From contig CAVWRJ010000025.1 of NCBI GenBank assembly GCA_963757335.1, forward strand, positions 558,001 through 622,000: 64,000 nucleotides of DNA, given 5' to 3'. The position numbers and the translations under genes were made by a program. Shown here one piece after another: positions 49,497-61,900 of this stretch (its first letter is position 1; each line of letters opens with the position of its first letter). The DNA is from DASQPA01 sp963757335 (lineage in GTDB: Bacteria; Acidobacteriota; Thermoanaerobaculia; Multivoradales; UBA5704). The notes beneath the pieces were generated by a model. It ran no database searches. It was not told the origin of the DNA and saw only the letters and a program-made list of their open reading frames with translations.

Positions 49497-49534
49497 AAGG
49501 CCCCGCCCGGCGAGGGGATCGCCGGCGGGGCCTT
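49497..49534 (-). terminator. Strong intrinsic terminator of the secreted repeat-domain gene
   Basis: Stem AAGGCCCCGCC pairs with GGCGGGGCCTT (11 perfect pairs). It is extended by GGCGA/TCGCC after a one-base bulge, with a small G-rich loop. On the minus strand it is followed by TTTTCCCTCT. It lies 15 bases past the stop of the gene at 49549-50835 and should separate that gene from the NRPS downstream. Confidence 0.85.
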
Positions 49535-49548
49535 CCGGGTGCGGGCGC

Positions 49549-50835
49549 CTATTCGGGGAGGGTCTCCAGGTCGACGAGACGGTACCCCTTGCCGACCTCC
49601 TCGTTCCACTTGGCGGCGAAGGCCTGGGCGTCGAGCGGCGCCTGCAGGTGCTCGCCCCCCGTGCTGTTGCGGAGCACGGCGTCGAAGAGCCGCTTGTTGC
49701 CCTCCTCGTAGGTCTGGAGCTGGGCGAGCTCGGAGCTGCCGCTCCCCTCGCCGGCCTCCTTCCATTTCGCCTGGAGCGCGTCCCAGGTCAAGGAGGTCCA
49801 TAGGCCGTAGCTGCCGATCCCGGAGCGGAACACCCCGGAGTAGACGAGGTTCTTGCCCGCCTTGTAGGTGGTGAGGTCCACCAGCCGCATGCCGCCGCCG
49901 GAAAGCTCGTTCCACTTGGCGAAGAAGGCATGCCGCTCCATGCCCACCCACAGCGAATAGGGATCGCTGCCGTCTTGAAAGACGCCGGTGAAGAGGCGCT
50001 TCTTGCCGTCGTCGAAGGTGACCATGTCGATCAGCCGCTTGTTCTTGCCATTCAGCTCCTTCCACTTGGCGACGAAGGGCTCCCATTCGAGACCGGAGAG
50101 CACCGTCTGCTCTTCCTCCGCGGAGCGGAAGAGGCCGGCCCACAGCCGCTTGCCGTCCTTGCCCGGCTCCCGGTAGCTGAGGAGGTGGGTCGCCTTGACC
50201 CCCTTGGCGGCAAGGGCGTCGAACCGAGCCTTGAAGGGGGCCCATTCGAGGCCGACGATCACCGCCTCCCCCTGGAGCCCGGCATGGAAGACGCCGAACC
50301 ACTGCCGCCCTGCCGTCCCTCCCTTGCCTGCCGGCTTCCCCTTGGCGGGAGCGGCGGCAGCCGGTGGAGGTCCGGCCATCTCCAGGCTGTCGGCAGCGAC
50401 CTGCACCCGGACGGTACCTGCCCCCGGGCTCGCCAGCTCGAGCTCGTAGTTGCCCCCTGCGGGGACCTCCAACGTGCCGTCGGCGACCTTCTTCCAGGTG
50501 GTCCCGATCCAGCCGTCGTCGATCGACAGCGTGCAGTGGACGTGGGTCGGGAACTGCGCGACCGGGAGGGCCTTGTCGAGCGGCACCGAAGCCGCCGTCC
50601 CCACCTTGGCGCCGCTCACGAGCTCGGCTGAAGCAGTGTTGCCCACCCCGCAGCCGAGCTTCCAGGTGCAGACGCTGAACGTCTTGTCGCAGTGCTCGAC
50701 GGCCATCTTGGTGAACGCGATGCGCCCGTCGGCGCGCGCCTCGCCGGCCAGACCGAGGAGCGCGATACCCACCAGCAGGAGGAGGGCGGGGCGGCGGACG
50801 GAACGCGCCACGGCCGGAACCGATTTGGATGTCAT
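49549..50835 (-). CDS. Secreted protein with bacterial tandem repeat domains
   Basis: 428 residues. Residues 1-36 are a signal peptide (RRPALLLLVGIALLGLAGEARA). Residues 37-150 form a cysteine-bearing domain (HCDKTFSVCTWKLGCG, HVHCTLSIDD) that I cannot name. A Pro/Ala/Lys/Gly linker (about 155-175) follows. Residues 176-428 hold five repeats of about 55 residues with a WFGVF/LFTGVF strand, a LEWxPFxAKW helix start and an R-L-x-D/H-L strand. These match, from memory, the bacterial tandem repeat domain 1 family seen in secreted hydrolases. No catalytic domain is visible, so a binding or scaffold role is possible. ATG at 50835 follows GGAGG by 8 bases, and a terminator follows. It appears to be a stand-alone gene placed between two assembly-line genes; a link to the peptide is not shown. 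Confidence 0.85.
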   Translation of the reverse strand: MTSKSVPAVARSVRRPALLLLVGIALLGLAGEARADGRIAFTKMAVEHCDKTFSVCTWKLGCGVGNTASAELVSGAKVGTAASVPLDKALPVAQFPTHVHCTLSIDDGWIGTTWKKVADGTLEVPAGGNYELELASPGAGTVRVQVAADSLEMAGPPPAAAAPAKGKPAGKGGTAGRQWFGVFHAGLQGEAVIVGLEWAPFKARFDALAAKGVKATHLLSYREPGKDGKRLWAGLFRSAEEEQTVLSGLEWEPFVAKWKELNGKNKRLIDMVTFDDGKKRLFTGVFQDGSDPYSLWVGMERHAFFAKWNELSGGGMRLVDLTTYKAGKNLVYSGVFRSGIGSYGLWTSLTWDALQAKWKEAGEGSGSSELAQLQTYEEGNKRLFDAVLRNSTGGEHLQAPLDAQAFAAKWNEEVGKGYRLVDLETLPE

Positions 50836-50922
50836 GAGAAGAACCTCCGAATTTGAGTGTCCATCCTATGACAAAGCGCGGCGAAGCGGAACCGACCGGC
50901 CGCCGCCGGGCAGTTCGATTCC

Positions 50923-53900
50923 CTACCCCTCCGGCACCGCCCCGCGCTCGGCGAGCATCCTCTCGACCTCCTCGGGGGAGAGGCTTTCGAGCTTCGCGAG
51001 CATGCGGGCGATCTTCTCGCCTTCGCTCTCCCCTTCCGGGCGCAGGCTCTCGATACGTTCGGCGAGGGCGGCCGGGGTGGGCAGCTCGAAGAGAGCGGGG
51101 AGCGGCAGATCGACCCCGAAGGCGTCGCGTACCCGGGTGATCACCTGGGTACCGAGGAGGGAGTCGCCGCCGAGGTCGAAGAAGCTGTCATGGATGCCGA
51201 CCTCCGCGAGCCCCAGGAGCTTCTGCCAGATCTCGGCGAGACGACGCTCGGTGTCGGTCGACGGTGGAACGTACGGATTGCGGAGGTTGGGACGGGCATG
51301 GAGGGTGACGCCGCGCCCGGGGCTTTCTGCCGCTGCCGCGCCCGGGGCGACGGCTGCCGCCGCCTTGAGCCGGCGCTCGATCCACGCCCCCGGCTCCTCC
51401 GCCGCGGCGACGAGGCGCGGCACCGTGCCGCTGGCGAGGAGAGCCTGGAGGGGAAGACGGGAGAGGGCGCCGGGCCCCTCGCCCGCTCCCTCCTCTTCCG
51501 GGTCGCAGGTGGAGGACGGCCCAGGGGAAGGGGCTCACTTCGGCCTGCTGCTCGGCAAAGGCGCCGGCCAGAGCGTCCACGGCGGCGGCGAGGAGCTGGC
51601 CGGGCCCGGACCGGGCGGCGAGCCCGGCGCGGAGGAGGCAGAAGCCGGGCCGGGCTCCGGTCTCGGCGAGGAGCCGGGCGAGGGTGGTGAGCCGGTCGGC
51701 GGCGGCGGTGAGGATCTCGTCCAGACGCTCGCGGGTGACGAGCGGCACCGGGACCGGGGAGAGATCGAGGCCGAGCCCCGCTTGGACGATCACACCGGCG
51801 ATCCCTCCCGTCCGGGCCGCGGCGGCGAGGGTCTCCCTCACCCGAGCCACGTCCGCGAGATCTTCCAGCTCGACCAGGGTCCCACCTTCCGCTTCGCCCA
51901 GGGATGGCAGCGAGAGCGGCTCGAAGATCCGCACCCAGCGCTCGCCGCCGCGGAGCGCCACGGCGGCGCTGCCGGCGAGGCTCGGCGGTTCGGCCGGAGC
52001 GAGGATCTCGGCGAGCAGGGCGTCGATCAGCTGCTCCCGCCGCCGCGGGGAGGCGGGCGGGGTCGCGTCCACGGCGCGGCAGACGATTCCCGGGAGCTCG
52101 CGGGGGAGAACCTGGCAGAGCGCCGCGAGCGGCGACAGCTCCGGGCGGAGGGGGTCGTCCGCCGTCAGCCGGGCGAGCCCGCTCCCCACGACCAGGGCGC
52201 GCAGATGGGCGAGCGGGCCGGGGTCCTCCGGGGAGACCCGGGCCGCCAGGGCGTGGACGAGCGAGAGCAGGCTGTGGAAGCCCAGCTCCCGATCCAGCTC
52301 CCGCTTCGGCCCCCGATCCTGACCAGATACCCCGGGCTCGTCGAGGCTCCAGAGATGGACGATCCGGGTCGGCAGGGGGCCGCGGGCGGCGAGGGCTCCG
52401 AGGAGAGCACCGTAGTCGCCCGCGCGCCCGGGGTCGAGGGTGTAGAGGGGCTCCCCCGCCTCGCCCGCCGGGGTGAAGCGATCACCCCGGATGACGACGG
52501 CGACCTCCGCCCCCGCCGCTCGAAGCCGCGCGGCGAGCGCCATGCCCAGCCCCGAGCGGTCGCCAGGGCCGGTATTGCCGGCGAAAATGAGCCAGCCCCC
52601 GGCATCCCCTGCCAGCCCTGCCAGCCCGGCCAGGTCGGCCGCGGGCAGGGGGAGGGTGCGGCGGAAGGAGGGGAGATAGAGGCCGCTCGCGCTCGGCCGG
52701 GCGGCCGAGGCCTCCCCCGAGCCCGCCGGGCGTTCGATCCAGTAGCGGCGGCGCTCGAAGGAGTAGGCCGGGAGGGCTACCCGGCGGCGGCGCTCGCCGG
52801 CGTAGACCCGCGGCCAGTCGACCGGCACCCCGGCGAGCCAGAGCTTGCCGAGGCTTTCGAGCAGCACCACCCGGTCCGGCCGGCGCTCGAAGGCGCCGGG
52901 GAGCGACGGGGAGGGCCACGGGGTCGGTAACTCCGCCGTCCGCCAACTGGAGGGCGAGGGCGGAGAGGCTCTGGCCGGGGCCGATCTCCAGGAGCACCCG
53001 GCCGGGCTCGCGCCAGAGCTCGGCGATCCCCTGGGCGAAGCGCACCGGCCGCAGCAGGTGCTCCGCCCAGTAGCGCGGATCGGTCGCCTCGGCCGCCGTG
53101 ATCCAGGTGCCGGTGACGTTCGAGACGAAGGGGATGCGCGGCGGGTGGAGAGCGATCTCCCGCGCCGCTGCCGCCAGGGGCTGGGGCGGCGGGGCTGAGC
53201 ATCGGCGAGTGGAAGGCGTGGGTCGTGCGCAGCCGGCGGGCGGCGATCCCGGCCGCCGAGAGCTGGCGTTCGAGCTCAGCGAGGGCGGCCGGGAGGCCCC
53301 GCGGCGACCGTCGCCCGCGGGCCGTTGACCGCGGCGATCGAGAGCCCCTCCGGCAGCGAGGGCGGCAAGCTCCGCTTCGGAGAGCGGCACGGCGAGCATC
53401 GCCCCCTCGGGGAGGGCGTCGACGAGCCGCGCCCGGAGCGCCACCAGTCGGGCGGCGTCGGCGAGCGAGAGGACCCCAGCGAGACAGGCGGCCACGTACT
53501 CGCCCAGGCTGTAGCCGATCATCGCCTGCGGCTTCACCCCCCAGTCGAGGAGGAGGCTCGCGAGAGCATAGTCGAGAGCGAAGAACGCCGGCTGCAGGAG
53601 GGCCGTGCGGTCGAGCGGGTCGGCGCCCGTCGGCACCGGCGTCGCCGGCATCTCCAAGGGGCGGCGGTTGAGCATCCGCCGCAGATCCATGCCGCCGGTC
53701 CCGCCGACGCCGTCCTTCGCCTCCTCCCCGGCCGGGAAGAGGAGAGCCGCGAGGTCGGTCCCGACGTGCGGCGCGAGGAGAGCGGCGGCGCGGTCGAAAG
53801 CCGCCCGGAAGCCCGGCTCGTCGCGGTAGAGGCCGCGCGCCATCCCCGGGTACTGCTCGCCGAGCCCGGCGAAGACGAAGGCCACCGGCCGGCCGGCGCC

Positions 53901-56900
53901 GGCCACCTCCGCCACGGTGCTCCCCAGCACCCGCCGGGGGTCGCGGCTCGCCAGGGCGGCCAGGGCGTCCTCGCGGTCGCGGCAGACGAGGATGCGGCGG
54001 TGCTCCATCCCCCGGCGGCCGGTGTGGAGGGTGTAGGCGACGTCGGCGAGATCCTCCTCCGGGTGCGATCGCCAGGTGGTCGGCGAGACGGTCGGTCGCC
54101 GCCTCCAGGGCGGTCGCGGTACGCGCCGAGAGCGCCAGCAGGTGCCAGGGGCGGGCGGGCCCGGCGGGAGGGGGCTCCGGCGCCTCTTCCAGCACGGCGT
54201 GGGCGTTGGTGCCGCCGAGGCCGAAGGAGCTCACCCCGGCGCGGCGCGGCTCCCCCTCCCCCGCCGGCCAGGGTTCGAGGGCCGCGGCGACCCGGAAGGG
54301 GCTCCCGGCGAGCGGCAGCCGAGGGTTGGGGATCTCGAAGTGGAGCGAGGGGGGGATCTCCCGGTGCTCCAGGGCGAGGACGGTCTTGATCAGGCCGGCG
54401 ATCCCCGCCGCCGAGCCGGTGTGACCGATGTTGCTCTTGACGCTGCCGAGGGCGCAGAAGCCGCTCAGGCTCTTGCCCTCCCTCCCCATGCGGGCGCGAA
54501 AAGCGCGGGTGAGGGCCGCCACCTCGATGGGGTCGCCGATCGGGGTCGCGCTGCCGTGGGCCTCGACGTACTGCACGCTCTCGGGAGCGATACCGGCGAG
54601 CTCCTGGGCGCGGGCGATGGCCGCCGCCTGGCCGGTCTCCCCGGGGGCGGTGTAGCCGACCTTCGCGGCGCCGTCGTTGTTGATCGCCGTCGCTCGGATC
54701 ACCGCGCGGATGGGGTCGCCGGCCGCGAGAGCGGCGGCGAGCGGCTTTAAGACGACGATCCCCACCCCGCTCGACCCCACGGTCCCGGTGGCCCGGGCGT
54801 CGAAAGAGCGGTTGTGCCCGTCCGCCGAGTTGACTCCCCCCTCCTCGTAGAGATAGCCGGCCCGCTCGGGGAAGCCGATGCCGACCCCGCCGGCCAGGGC
54901 GATGTCGCACTCGCCTTCGAGAAGCGCGCGGCAGGCGAGGTGGACGGCCACGAGCGAGGTCGAGCAGGCGGTCTGGACGGCAAGGGCGGGCCCGCGCAGG
55001 TCGAGCTTGTAGGCGGCGCGGGTGGCGAGGAAGTCCTTGTCGTTGCCGAGCATCACCTCCATGCCGCCCGCCGCGGCCGGGTTGCCGAACAGTTGGTGGA
55101 CGCCGTACTCGCTCATCCCCGCCCCGGCGTAGACCCCGATCCGGCAGGCGTCGGCCGCCGGGCTCCCCGGGCCATAGCCGGCGTGCTCCAGGGCCTCGGC
55201 AGCGCACTCCAGGAAGACCCGCTGCTGAGGGTCCATGAGCTGGGCCTCGCGCGGGTTGAGGTCGAAGAACGCCGCGTCGAAGAGATCCGCCCCTTCAAGC
55301 ACCCCGCCGGCCCGCACGTAGTGGGGATCTTCGAGCAGCGCCGGATCGACCCCGGCGGCGGCGACCTCCTCGGGAGAGAAGAACGAGATCGACTCGACCC
55401 CCTGGCGCAGGTTCGCCCAGAAGCGATCGAGATCGGGGGCGCCCGGGAAGCGGCCGGCCATGCCGAGGATCGCCACCTCGCGCGCCCCCGAGGCGGCGGC
55501 TCCCGCCGGTCCCCCCAGCAGGAGAGGCGCCTGCTCCTCCCCCTCGCCGGCCGTCTGGGCGGCATGGAGGTGAGCGGGCGAGGGCCGCCACGTTGGGGTG
55601 CCGGAAGAGCTCCAGGAGGGGCACCTCCCGGCCCAGGCGGGAGGCGAGCCGGGCCTGGGCGTCGACGAGGAGGAGCGAGTGCCCCCCGAGGTCGAAGAAG
55701 TTGTCCTCGGCACCCACCCGCTCGACCCCCAGGACCTCCTGCCAGACGGCGGCGATCTCCCGTTCCAGGGCCGAGCGGGGAGCGACCCAGGAATCGCCGG
55801 GCTCCCGGCGCGAGGTTTCGGGCTCCGGGAGGGCGGCGCGGTCGAGCTTGCCGTTGGCGGTGAGCGGCAGGGCGGCGAGCCGGACGAAGGCGGCGGGGAC
55901 CATGGGGTCGGGGAGGCGGGCTTTGAGCCAGGCGCGGAGCTCCGCCGCGAGATCCTCTCCCCCCTCCCCCGGCCCCGGCACCATCCAGGCGACGAGGCGC
56001 GGCCCGACGGGCCCGCGGCGCAGGAGGACCGCGGCCTGCGCCACGGCGGGGTGCTCGGCGAGGGCAGCCTCGATCTCCCCCAGCTCGATCCGGAAACCGC
56101 GCAGCTTCACCTGTTGATCGATGCGGCCGAGGATCTCGATCTCGCCGCCGGGAAGCCAGCGCGCCAGGTCTCCCGAGCGGTAGAGGCGCTCGCCGGGGAG
56201 GTCCGAGAAGGGGTCGGGGAGGAAGCTCGCCGCCGTCTTCTCCGGCAGCCCGGTGTAGCCGCGGGCGAGACCGGGGCCACCCATCCACAGCTCGCCCGCC
56301 ACCCCGATGGGGACGGGGCGGCCACCCCGGTCGTTGAGGTCCACGACATGCAGCCGAACCCCCGGAATGGGCCGGCCGATGCTGGCGACGCCTGGCGCCG
56401 GTGCGCCCGGCTCCACCACCTTGGCGGCGACGAAGACGCTCGCCTCGGTCGGCCCATAGGCGTTGATGAAGCGGCGGTCGGCGGACCAGCGCTCCATCTC
56501 CTCGACCGGGCAGCGGTCGCCGCCGGACATCAGGAAGGAGAGATCGGGGAAGCGGTCCTCGCCGAGCGGCAGGGTGGGGAGGACCGCCGGCGACAGGATG
56601 GCGGCGGTGATCCTCTCCTCGCGGAGCTGGACCGCGAGGTCGGGGCCGGTGAGCAGGCTGTCGCGACGGCCGAGGTGGAGCGCGGCGCCCCCCGAGAGGG
56701 CGGCGAAGATCTCCAGCACCGAGGTGTCGAAGCTGAAAGAGGAGAACTGGAGGAGCCGCGCCCCCGGCCGGGCGCCGAGGAGCTCCACCCCGTGGAGGGC
56801 AGAGGCGGCGGGCCCGCGGTGCTCGACGGCCACCCCCTTGGGCTGCCCGGTCGAGCCCGAGGTGTAGATGACGTAGGCCGTGGTGCCGGGATCGACCGTC

Positions 56901-58928
56901 AGCTCCGGGTGTTCAGGGCGATCCGGGCCAGCCGGGCCAGCCTCGGCGCCGGGCAGGCTCTCGCTCTCGGCGTCGACGAAGGTGACCCCGGGCCGGCTGG
57001 GCAACAGGCCGGCGGTGGCCGGGGAGACCACCAGCACCGGAGCGCCGCAATCCTCCAGCATGAAGGCCAGGCGCCCGGCGGGATAGGTAGGGTCCAGGGG
57101 GACGTAGGCGCCGCCCGCCTTGAGCACGGCTAAGGCGGCGACGATCCGGTGGATCGACCGCGGGAGGCAGATCGCCACCCGCACCTCCGCCCCCACTCCG
57201 AGGGCGGCCAGGCGGTGGGCGAGCCGGCTGGAGCGCTGGTCGAGCTCGCCGTAGGTCAGCCGCTCCTCCCCCGGAGGCCCCCCTGAAGGACGGCCGGGGC
57301 CGCCGGGTCGCGCCGGGCGTGGACTAGGAAAGCTCCGTGGAGGGTCGCCGGCGATCAGGGATTCGGGGGCGCCGGGGTGCCGGCGCTCCACTCCTCGGCG
57401 ATCTGGTGGATCTCGGCGGCGGTCAGGAGCGGCAGCTCGGCGAGCGGCCGGCCGGGCTCGGCGGCATCGGTCGGCGAGGTCGGCGATGGCGCCGAGGAGG
57501 GTCGCGTAGTGTCCGGCGAGCCGGAGGATCGTGGGGGCGTCGAAGAGGTCGCTCGCGAAGCGCCAGTCGAGGAGGAGCCCCGAGGGGTCCTCCGCCGCCT
57601 CCAGGGTCAGGTCGACGAGGGCGGTCCGCGCCGGCAGCTCGACCGCTTCGAAGGTGAGCCCCGGCAGCTCCAGCCGTTCCCGGGGGGCGTTCTGGAGGGC
57701 GAAAGTGACCTGGAAGAGCGGCGCATGGGAGAGGTCGCGAGAGGGGTGGAGCTCCTCGACCAGCCGCTCGAACGGGAGGTCCTGGTGGGCGTAGGCGCCG
57801 AAAGTCGTGGCGCGCACCTGGCGGAGGAGGTCGGCGAAGCTCGCCTCCTCCCCCAGCCCGGAGAGGTCGGCACGGAGAACGAGATTGTTGACGAAGAAGC
57901 CGATCAGCCCCTCGATCTCGGGGTGGGTGCGGTTGGCGATCGGCGTGCCGACGAGGAGATCGGCCTGCCCCGTATGGCGGGCGAGGAGGAGGTCGAGGCC
58001 GGCCAGGAGGACCATGAAGAGGGTGTCCCCCTGCCGCCGCGCGACGCCCCCGAGCGCGGACAGGAGGGCCGGCGGCAGGGAAACCCGGACGCTCGTCCCC
58101 CGCGAGCCCGCCACCGCCGGCCGCGGCCGGTCGGCGGGGAGAGGGAGGAAGTCCGGGGCGCCGGCGAGCCGTTCCCGCCAGTATCCGAGCTGCGCCGCGA
58201 GCACCTCGCCGGTCAGGTGCCGGCGCTGCCAGTCCGCGAAGTCGGCATATTGAAGGACGAGCTCGGGGAGGGGGGGAGGCCGGCCGGCGGCACCGGCGGC
58301 GATAGAGAGCCGTCAACTCGCGGACCAGCACTCCCATCGACCAGCCGTCGGAGACGATGTGGTGGAGAGTGAAGAGGACGGCGTGCTCCTCGGCCGCGAG
58401 ACGGAGGAGCCGCGCCCGTAAGTGGGGGCCGCGAGGCAGGTCGAAGGGCAGCCCGGCCTCCTCCTCGGCCAGGCGCCGGGCTTCCCGTTCACCCGCCGCG
58501 GCCGGCAGACCGCCGAGATCGACGAGCGGCAGCGGCAGGGGGGAGGGCGGGGTCACCGCCTGCATCGGGCGATTCCCCATCCCCTCCTCCACCCCCTCAA
58601 TGCCGGTGACCATCGTGAAAGTGGTGCGGAGGATCTCGTGCCGGCGGACGATCTCGGCCAGCACCCATGCGAGGAGAGCGCGGTCGAGCCGGCCCCGGAG
58701 GCGCAGCGCGTCGGCCAGATTGTAGGAGGCGCTCCCCGGCTCCAGGCGGTCGATGAACCAGAGCCGCTGCTGGGAGAAGGAGAGCGGATAGGGACCCCCG
58801 GTCCGGCGGAGCGGGCTCGGCGGGATCTCCCCCGGCCGCTCCGCCGCCTCGCGCTTCTTGAGCCGGGCGAGGAGAAGCTTCTGTTTGGCGGGCGACAGGC
58901 GCTCGAAATCGCGGATATGGTCGCTCAG
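50923..58928 (-). CDS. Hybrid NRPS/PKS: C-A-T-KS-AT-(KR remnant)-T, many apparent frameshifts
   Basis: Adds one amino acid and one two-carbon polyketide unit. It starts DHIRDFERLSPAKQKLLLARL behind a CTG codon that overlaps the previous stop as CTGA, so the true start codon is uncertain. Domains by position: C from 58790 (HHIVSDGW near 58355), A 57300-55800 (TSGSTG near 56860, code DTLIMGAVF, no match), T near 55690 (GGHSLLLV), KS 55495-54180 (Cys in TACSTS, His in EAHGSATPIGDP and SNIGH), AT 53895-52930 (GYSLGEYVA; HAFHS suggests malonyl-CoA), KR remnant 52735-51450, T near 51165 (GGDSLLGT). A C-terminal helix (EKIARMLAKLESLSPEEVERML) may be a docking tail to the next NRPS. The frame changes near 58290, 57470, 57350, 57290, 55570, 54060, 53340, 53190, 52890 and 51500. 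Confidence 0.8.
51450..52735 (-). other. Degenerate ketoreductase region of the PKS module
   Basis: The structural half is present (WLIFAGNTGPGDRSGLGMAL through GGERWVRIFEPL). The NADPH-binding GGxGGxG segment expected next is absent, about 60 residues short. Where the catalytic Ser and Tyr should be, the sequence reads LLRAGLAARSGPGQLLAAAV, without a Ser-Tyr pair in the usual places. It therefore looks unable to reduce, and the beta-keto group should persist. Confidence 0.65.
52930..53895 (-). other. Acyltransferase domain of the PKS module
   Basis: Begins FVFAGLGEQYPGMARGLY. The nucleophile Ser is in GYSLGEYVA and the specificity motif is HAFHS, which goes with malonyl-CoA. Two frame changes (near 53340 and 53190) fall inside it. 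Confidence 0.8.
54180..55495 (-). other. Ketosynthase domain of the PKS module
   Basis: Begins VAILGMAGRFPGAPDLDRFW. The Cys-His-His set is complete: AVQTACSTSLVA, VEAHGSATPIGDP (Ser-Ala where Thr-Gly is usual) and KSNIGHTGSAAG. It ends GVSSFGLGGTNAHAVLEEAP. This is the best-preserved part of the hybrid gene, in one frame throughout. Confidence 0.9.
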
Positions 58929-61900
58929 GGGCGGCCCTCCAGTCGCTCTTCTTCCTCGGCGGCGAGGAGGGCCAGGGCCTCCTCGTCCGAGAGCCCGTCG
59001 AGGTCGGCGAGAAGCTCGTCCACCCCCTCCCCTCCCGCGGCGAGCTGCCGGCCGAGCACCTCCTCGGCGACGGCCTCCAGGGTGCGCAGCTCGAAGAGCC
59101 GAGCGAGCGGCAGGTCGACCCCGAGCTGGCGGCGCAGGCGGGAGACGAGCTGGGTGGCGAGGAGCGAGTGGCCGCCCAAGGCAAAGAAATCGTCCGCCAC
59201 CCCCACCCGCGTCGACCCCCAGGAGCTCTCGCCAAAGGGCCGCCAGCTCCTCCTCCATGGCGTTTCTCGGCGGCGACGTAGCCCTCGCCTGCCGGGCGCG
59301 GGGCCGGGGCGAGGAGGGCGAGGGCGAGGGCGCGGCGGTCGATCTTGTCCGAGGAGCTCCGCGGCAGGGCGGGCAGAAAGGCGATCTCCGACGGCACCAT
59401 GTAGGCCGGCAGCCGGCCGGCGAGGAAACGCCCGAGAGCCGCAGCGTCGAGGGCGCCGAGGGAGGTGCCCGCCGAGGACGCCTCGCCGCTCCGCGGCACC
59501 ACCCAGGCCACGAGGCTGCGGCTGCCGGAGGCGTCGGCGCGGGTCCCCGCCGCCGCTTCGAGGACCGCCGGGTGGGCGGCGAGCGCCGTCTCCACCTCGC
59601 CGAGCTCGATCCGGTAGCCGCGCACCTTGACCTGGGAGTCGGCGCGGCCGAGGAACTCCAGCCGGCCGTCGGGCAGGAAGCGGACGAGGTCGCCGGTCCG
59701 GTAGAGCCGGGCCCCCGGCTCGCCGCGTTCGGCGGCCCAGGGGTCGGGGACGAAGCGCTCCGCGGTCAGCCCCGGGTGGTCGAGGTAGCCGCGGGCGAGC
59801 CCCGCCCGCCGAGGGAGAGCTCCCCCGGCGCTCCGGGCGGCAGCGGCTCCAGGGGCTCCAAAGCCAGCGCGTACCCCGGGTCGAGAACGCGAACGGTGAC
59901 CCCCGGGAGCGGCAGCCCGATCGGCACTTCTCGCCCGGCCAGATCGGCAATATGGGCAATATCGGCGATATCGGCGATATGGGCGATATCGGCGTGAGCC
60001 GCGCCGGGATGGGTCTCCAGGGTAGCGACGACGGTCGTCTCGGTCGGGCCGTAGCCGTTGACCAGGCGGACCCGTCCCCAGTCTCCGGCCGCCAATCCAG
60101 CCCAGGCGGCCCAGCGCTCGGGGAGGGCGCGCTCGCCGCCCATGATGATCAGGCGGACCCGGGGCGGGGCGGGGAGCGCTTCGGCGGCGAGGGTGGCCAC
60201 GAAGGTGTGCCAGTAGGCGGTGGGGAGGCTCAGGATGGTGAGCTCCGTCCGCCGGCAGAAATCGAGGAAGCGCGCCGGTTCCTCGAAGCCGCCCTCGGGG
60301 AGGACGACCGCGCCGCCCGCCGCCAGGGGAGCGAAGATCTCCTCGACGCTGGGATCGAAGCTCAGGGCGGAGGCCTGGAGCTCTCGGTCGCCCGGCCCGA
60401 TTCCGTACTCCGCGACGACCGTCCGGACGTAGGTAGCGATGGCGCGGTGGGAGACCATCACCCCCTTGGGAGACCCGGTCGAGCCCGAGGTGTAGAGGAC
60501 GTAGGCGAGGTTCTCCGGGAAGACGCCGCTGGACGGCGGTGGCGGCGGTGGTGCCGGAGACGAGGGTGCATCCAGCACGCCGTCCAGGAAGACCGGGAGG
60601 AAGCTGGCCCGCGCCGCTTCCGGCAGGCGGGCGGCGGTGCGCTCGGTCAAGAGGAGCGGTCGCGACCCGAGATCGGGAGCGGTGCCGCGGATCTCGCCCA
60701 GGAGTGGGGTGAGGCGGTCGACCGGCGCGCCCGGGTCGAGCGGCACGTAGGCACCCCCCGCGGCGAGCACGGCGACGATCCCCACGATCGCCTCCGGCGA
60801 ACGCTCGGCGAGGAGCGGCACCCGCACCTCGGGTCCCACCCCCAGTTCGCGGAGCCGGAGCGCCAGTGCGGCAGCGGCGCGGTGGAGCTCGGCGTACGTG
60901 ATCGCGCGCTCCCCCTGAAGGAGGGCGGGGGCCCCGGGGGTGCGCGCCGCCTGGGCCGCGAACAGCTCGTGGAGGCAGAGCTCGGATTCGGTGCCTGAAG
61001 CTCGTCGCGGGACCGCTCCCCCAGTCGGCGAGGAGCTGCCGGCGCTCGGCGGCCGAGAGGAGGGGGATGGCGCCCAGCGGCCGCTCGCCCCCGCCCTCGG
61101 CGAGCCCGGTCAAGAGGGCTACGAAGTGCCGCGCCAGGCGCCCCACGGTGGCCGCCTCCAGATGGCCGTCGTAGACGAAGCGCAGGGTGAGCCGCCGGCC
61201 GGCTTCCGCGGGACCGACGGCGAGGCTCAAGGGGTAGTCGGTGCGGTCGGCGATCCGCACGTCGCGGACCGCGAGCGCTCCGGCCCCCTTCCCGAGGGAG
61301 TCGTCCGCGGGGTAGTTCTCGAACACGAAGAGGCTCTGGAAGAGCGCCTCGCCGGGGGGGATCTCGCTTGAGCGTTGCACCTCGGCGAGGGGGGCGTGCT
61401 CGTACTGGCGCATCTCGACCTGCCGCGCCTGGGCGCCGCGCAGGAAGACCCCGGCGGGCACCATGGGATTGGGATCGAGGCGCACGGGAAGGGTGTTGAT
61501 GAAGAGACCGACCATGGTCTCCACCCCTGGCAGCTCGGGCGGCCGGCCAGCGACGACCGTGCCGAAGACGACGTCTTGCCCGCCACCATAGCGGGAGAGG
61601 AGAAGGGCCCAGACCCCCTGGAACAGGGTGTTGAGGGTCAGCTCGGAGGCGCGGGCGAGCGCCGCCAGGTCCGCCGTCGTCGCCGCGGGCAGGACGAGAT
61701 CCAGGTCACCGCCGGTTTCAGCGCTTCCGCTCAGCGGTTTCGGGCGGTCGAACGGCAGGCGGGTAGGTTCGGCGAAGCCGGCGAGGACGCCCCGCCAGTA
61801 GCGCTCTGCCGCCGCGGTGTCGCGCCCTTCGAGCCAGGCGATGTAATCGCGGTACGGGGGGGCCGGCGGCAGCCCCGCGATGCCGGCAGTGCTGGCAACG

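Noticed and set aside
50923..55713. Trans-AT type PKS module.
   Set aside because: A complete in-line AT with GYSLGEYVA and HAFHS follows the KS, so the module is cis-AT.
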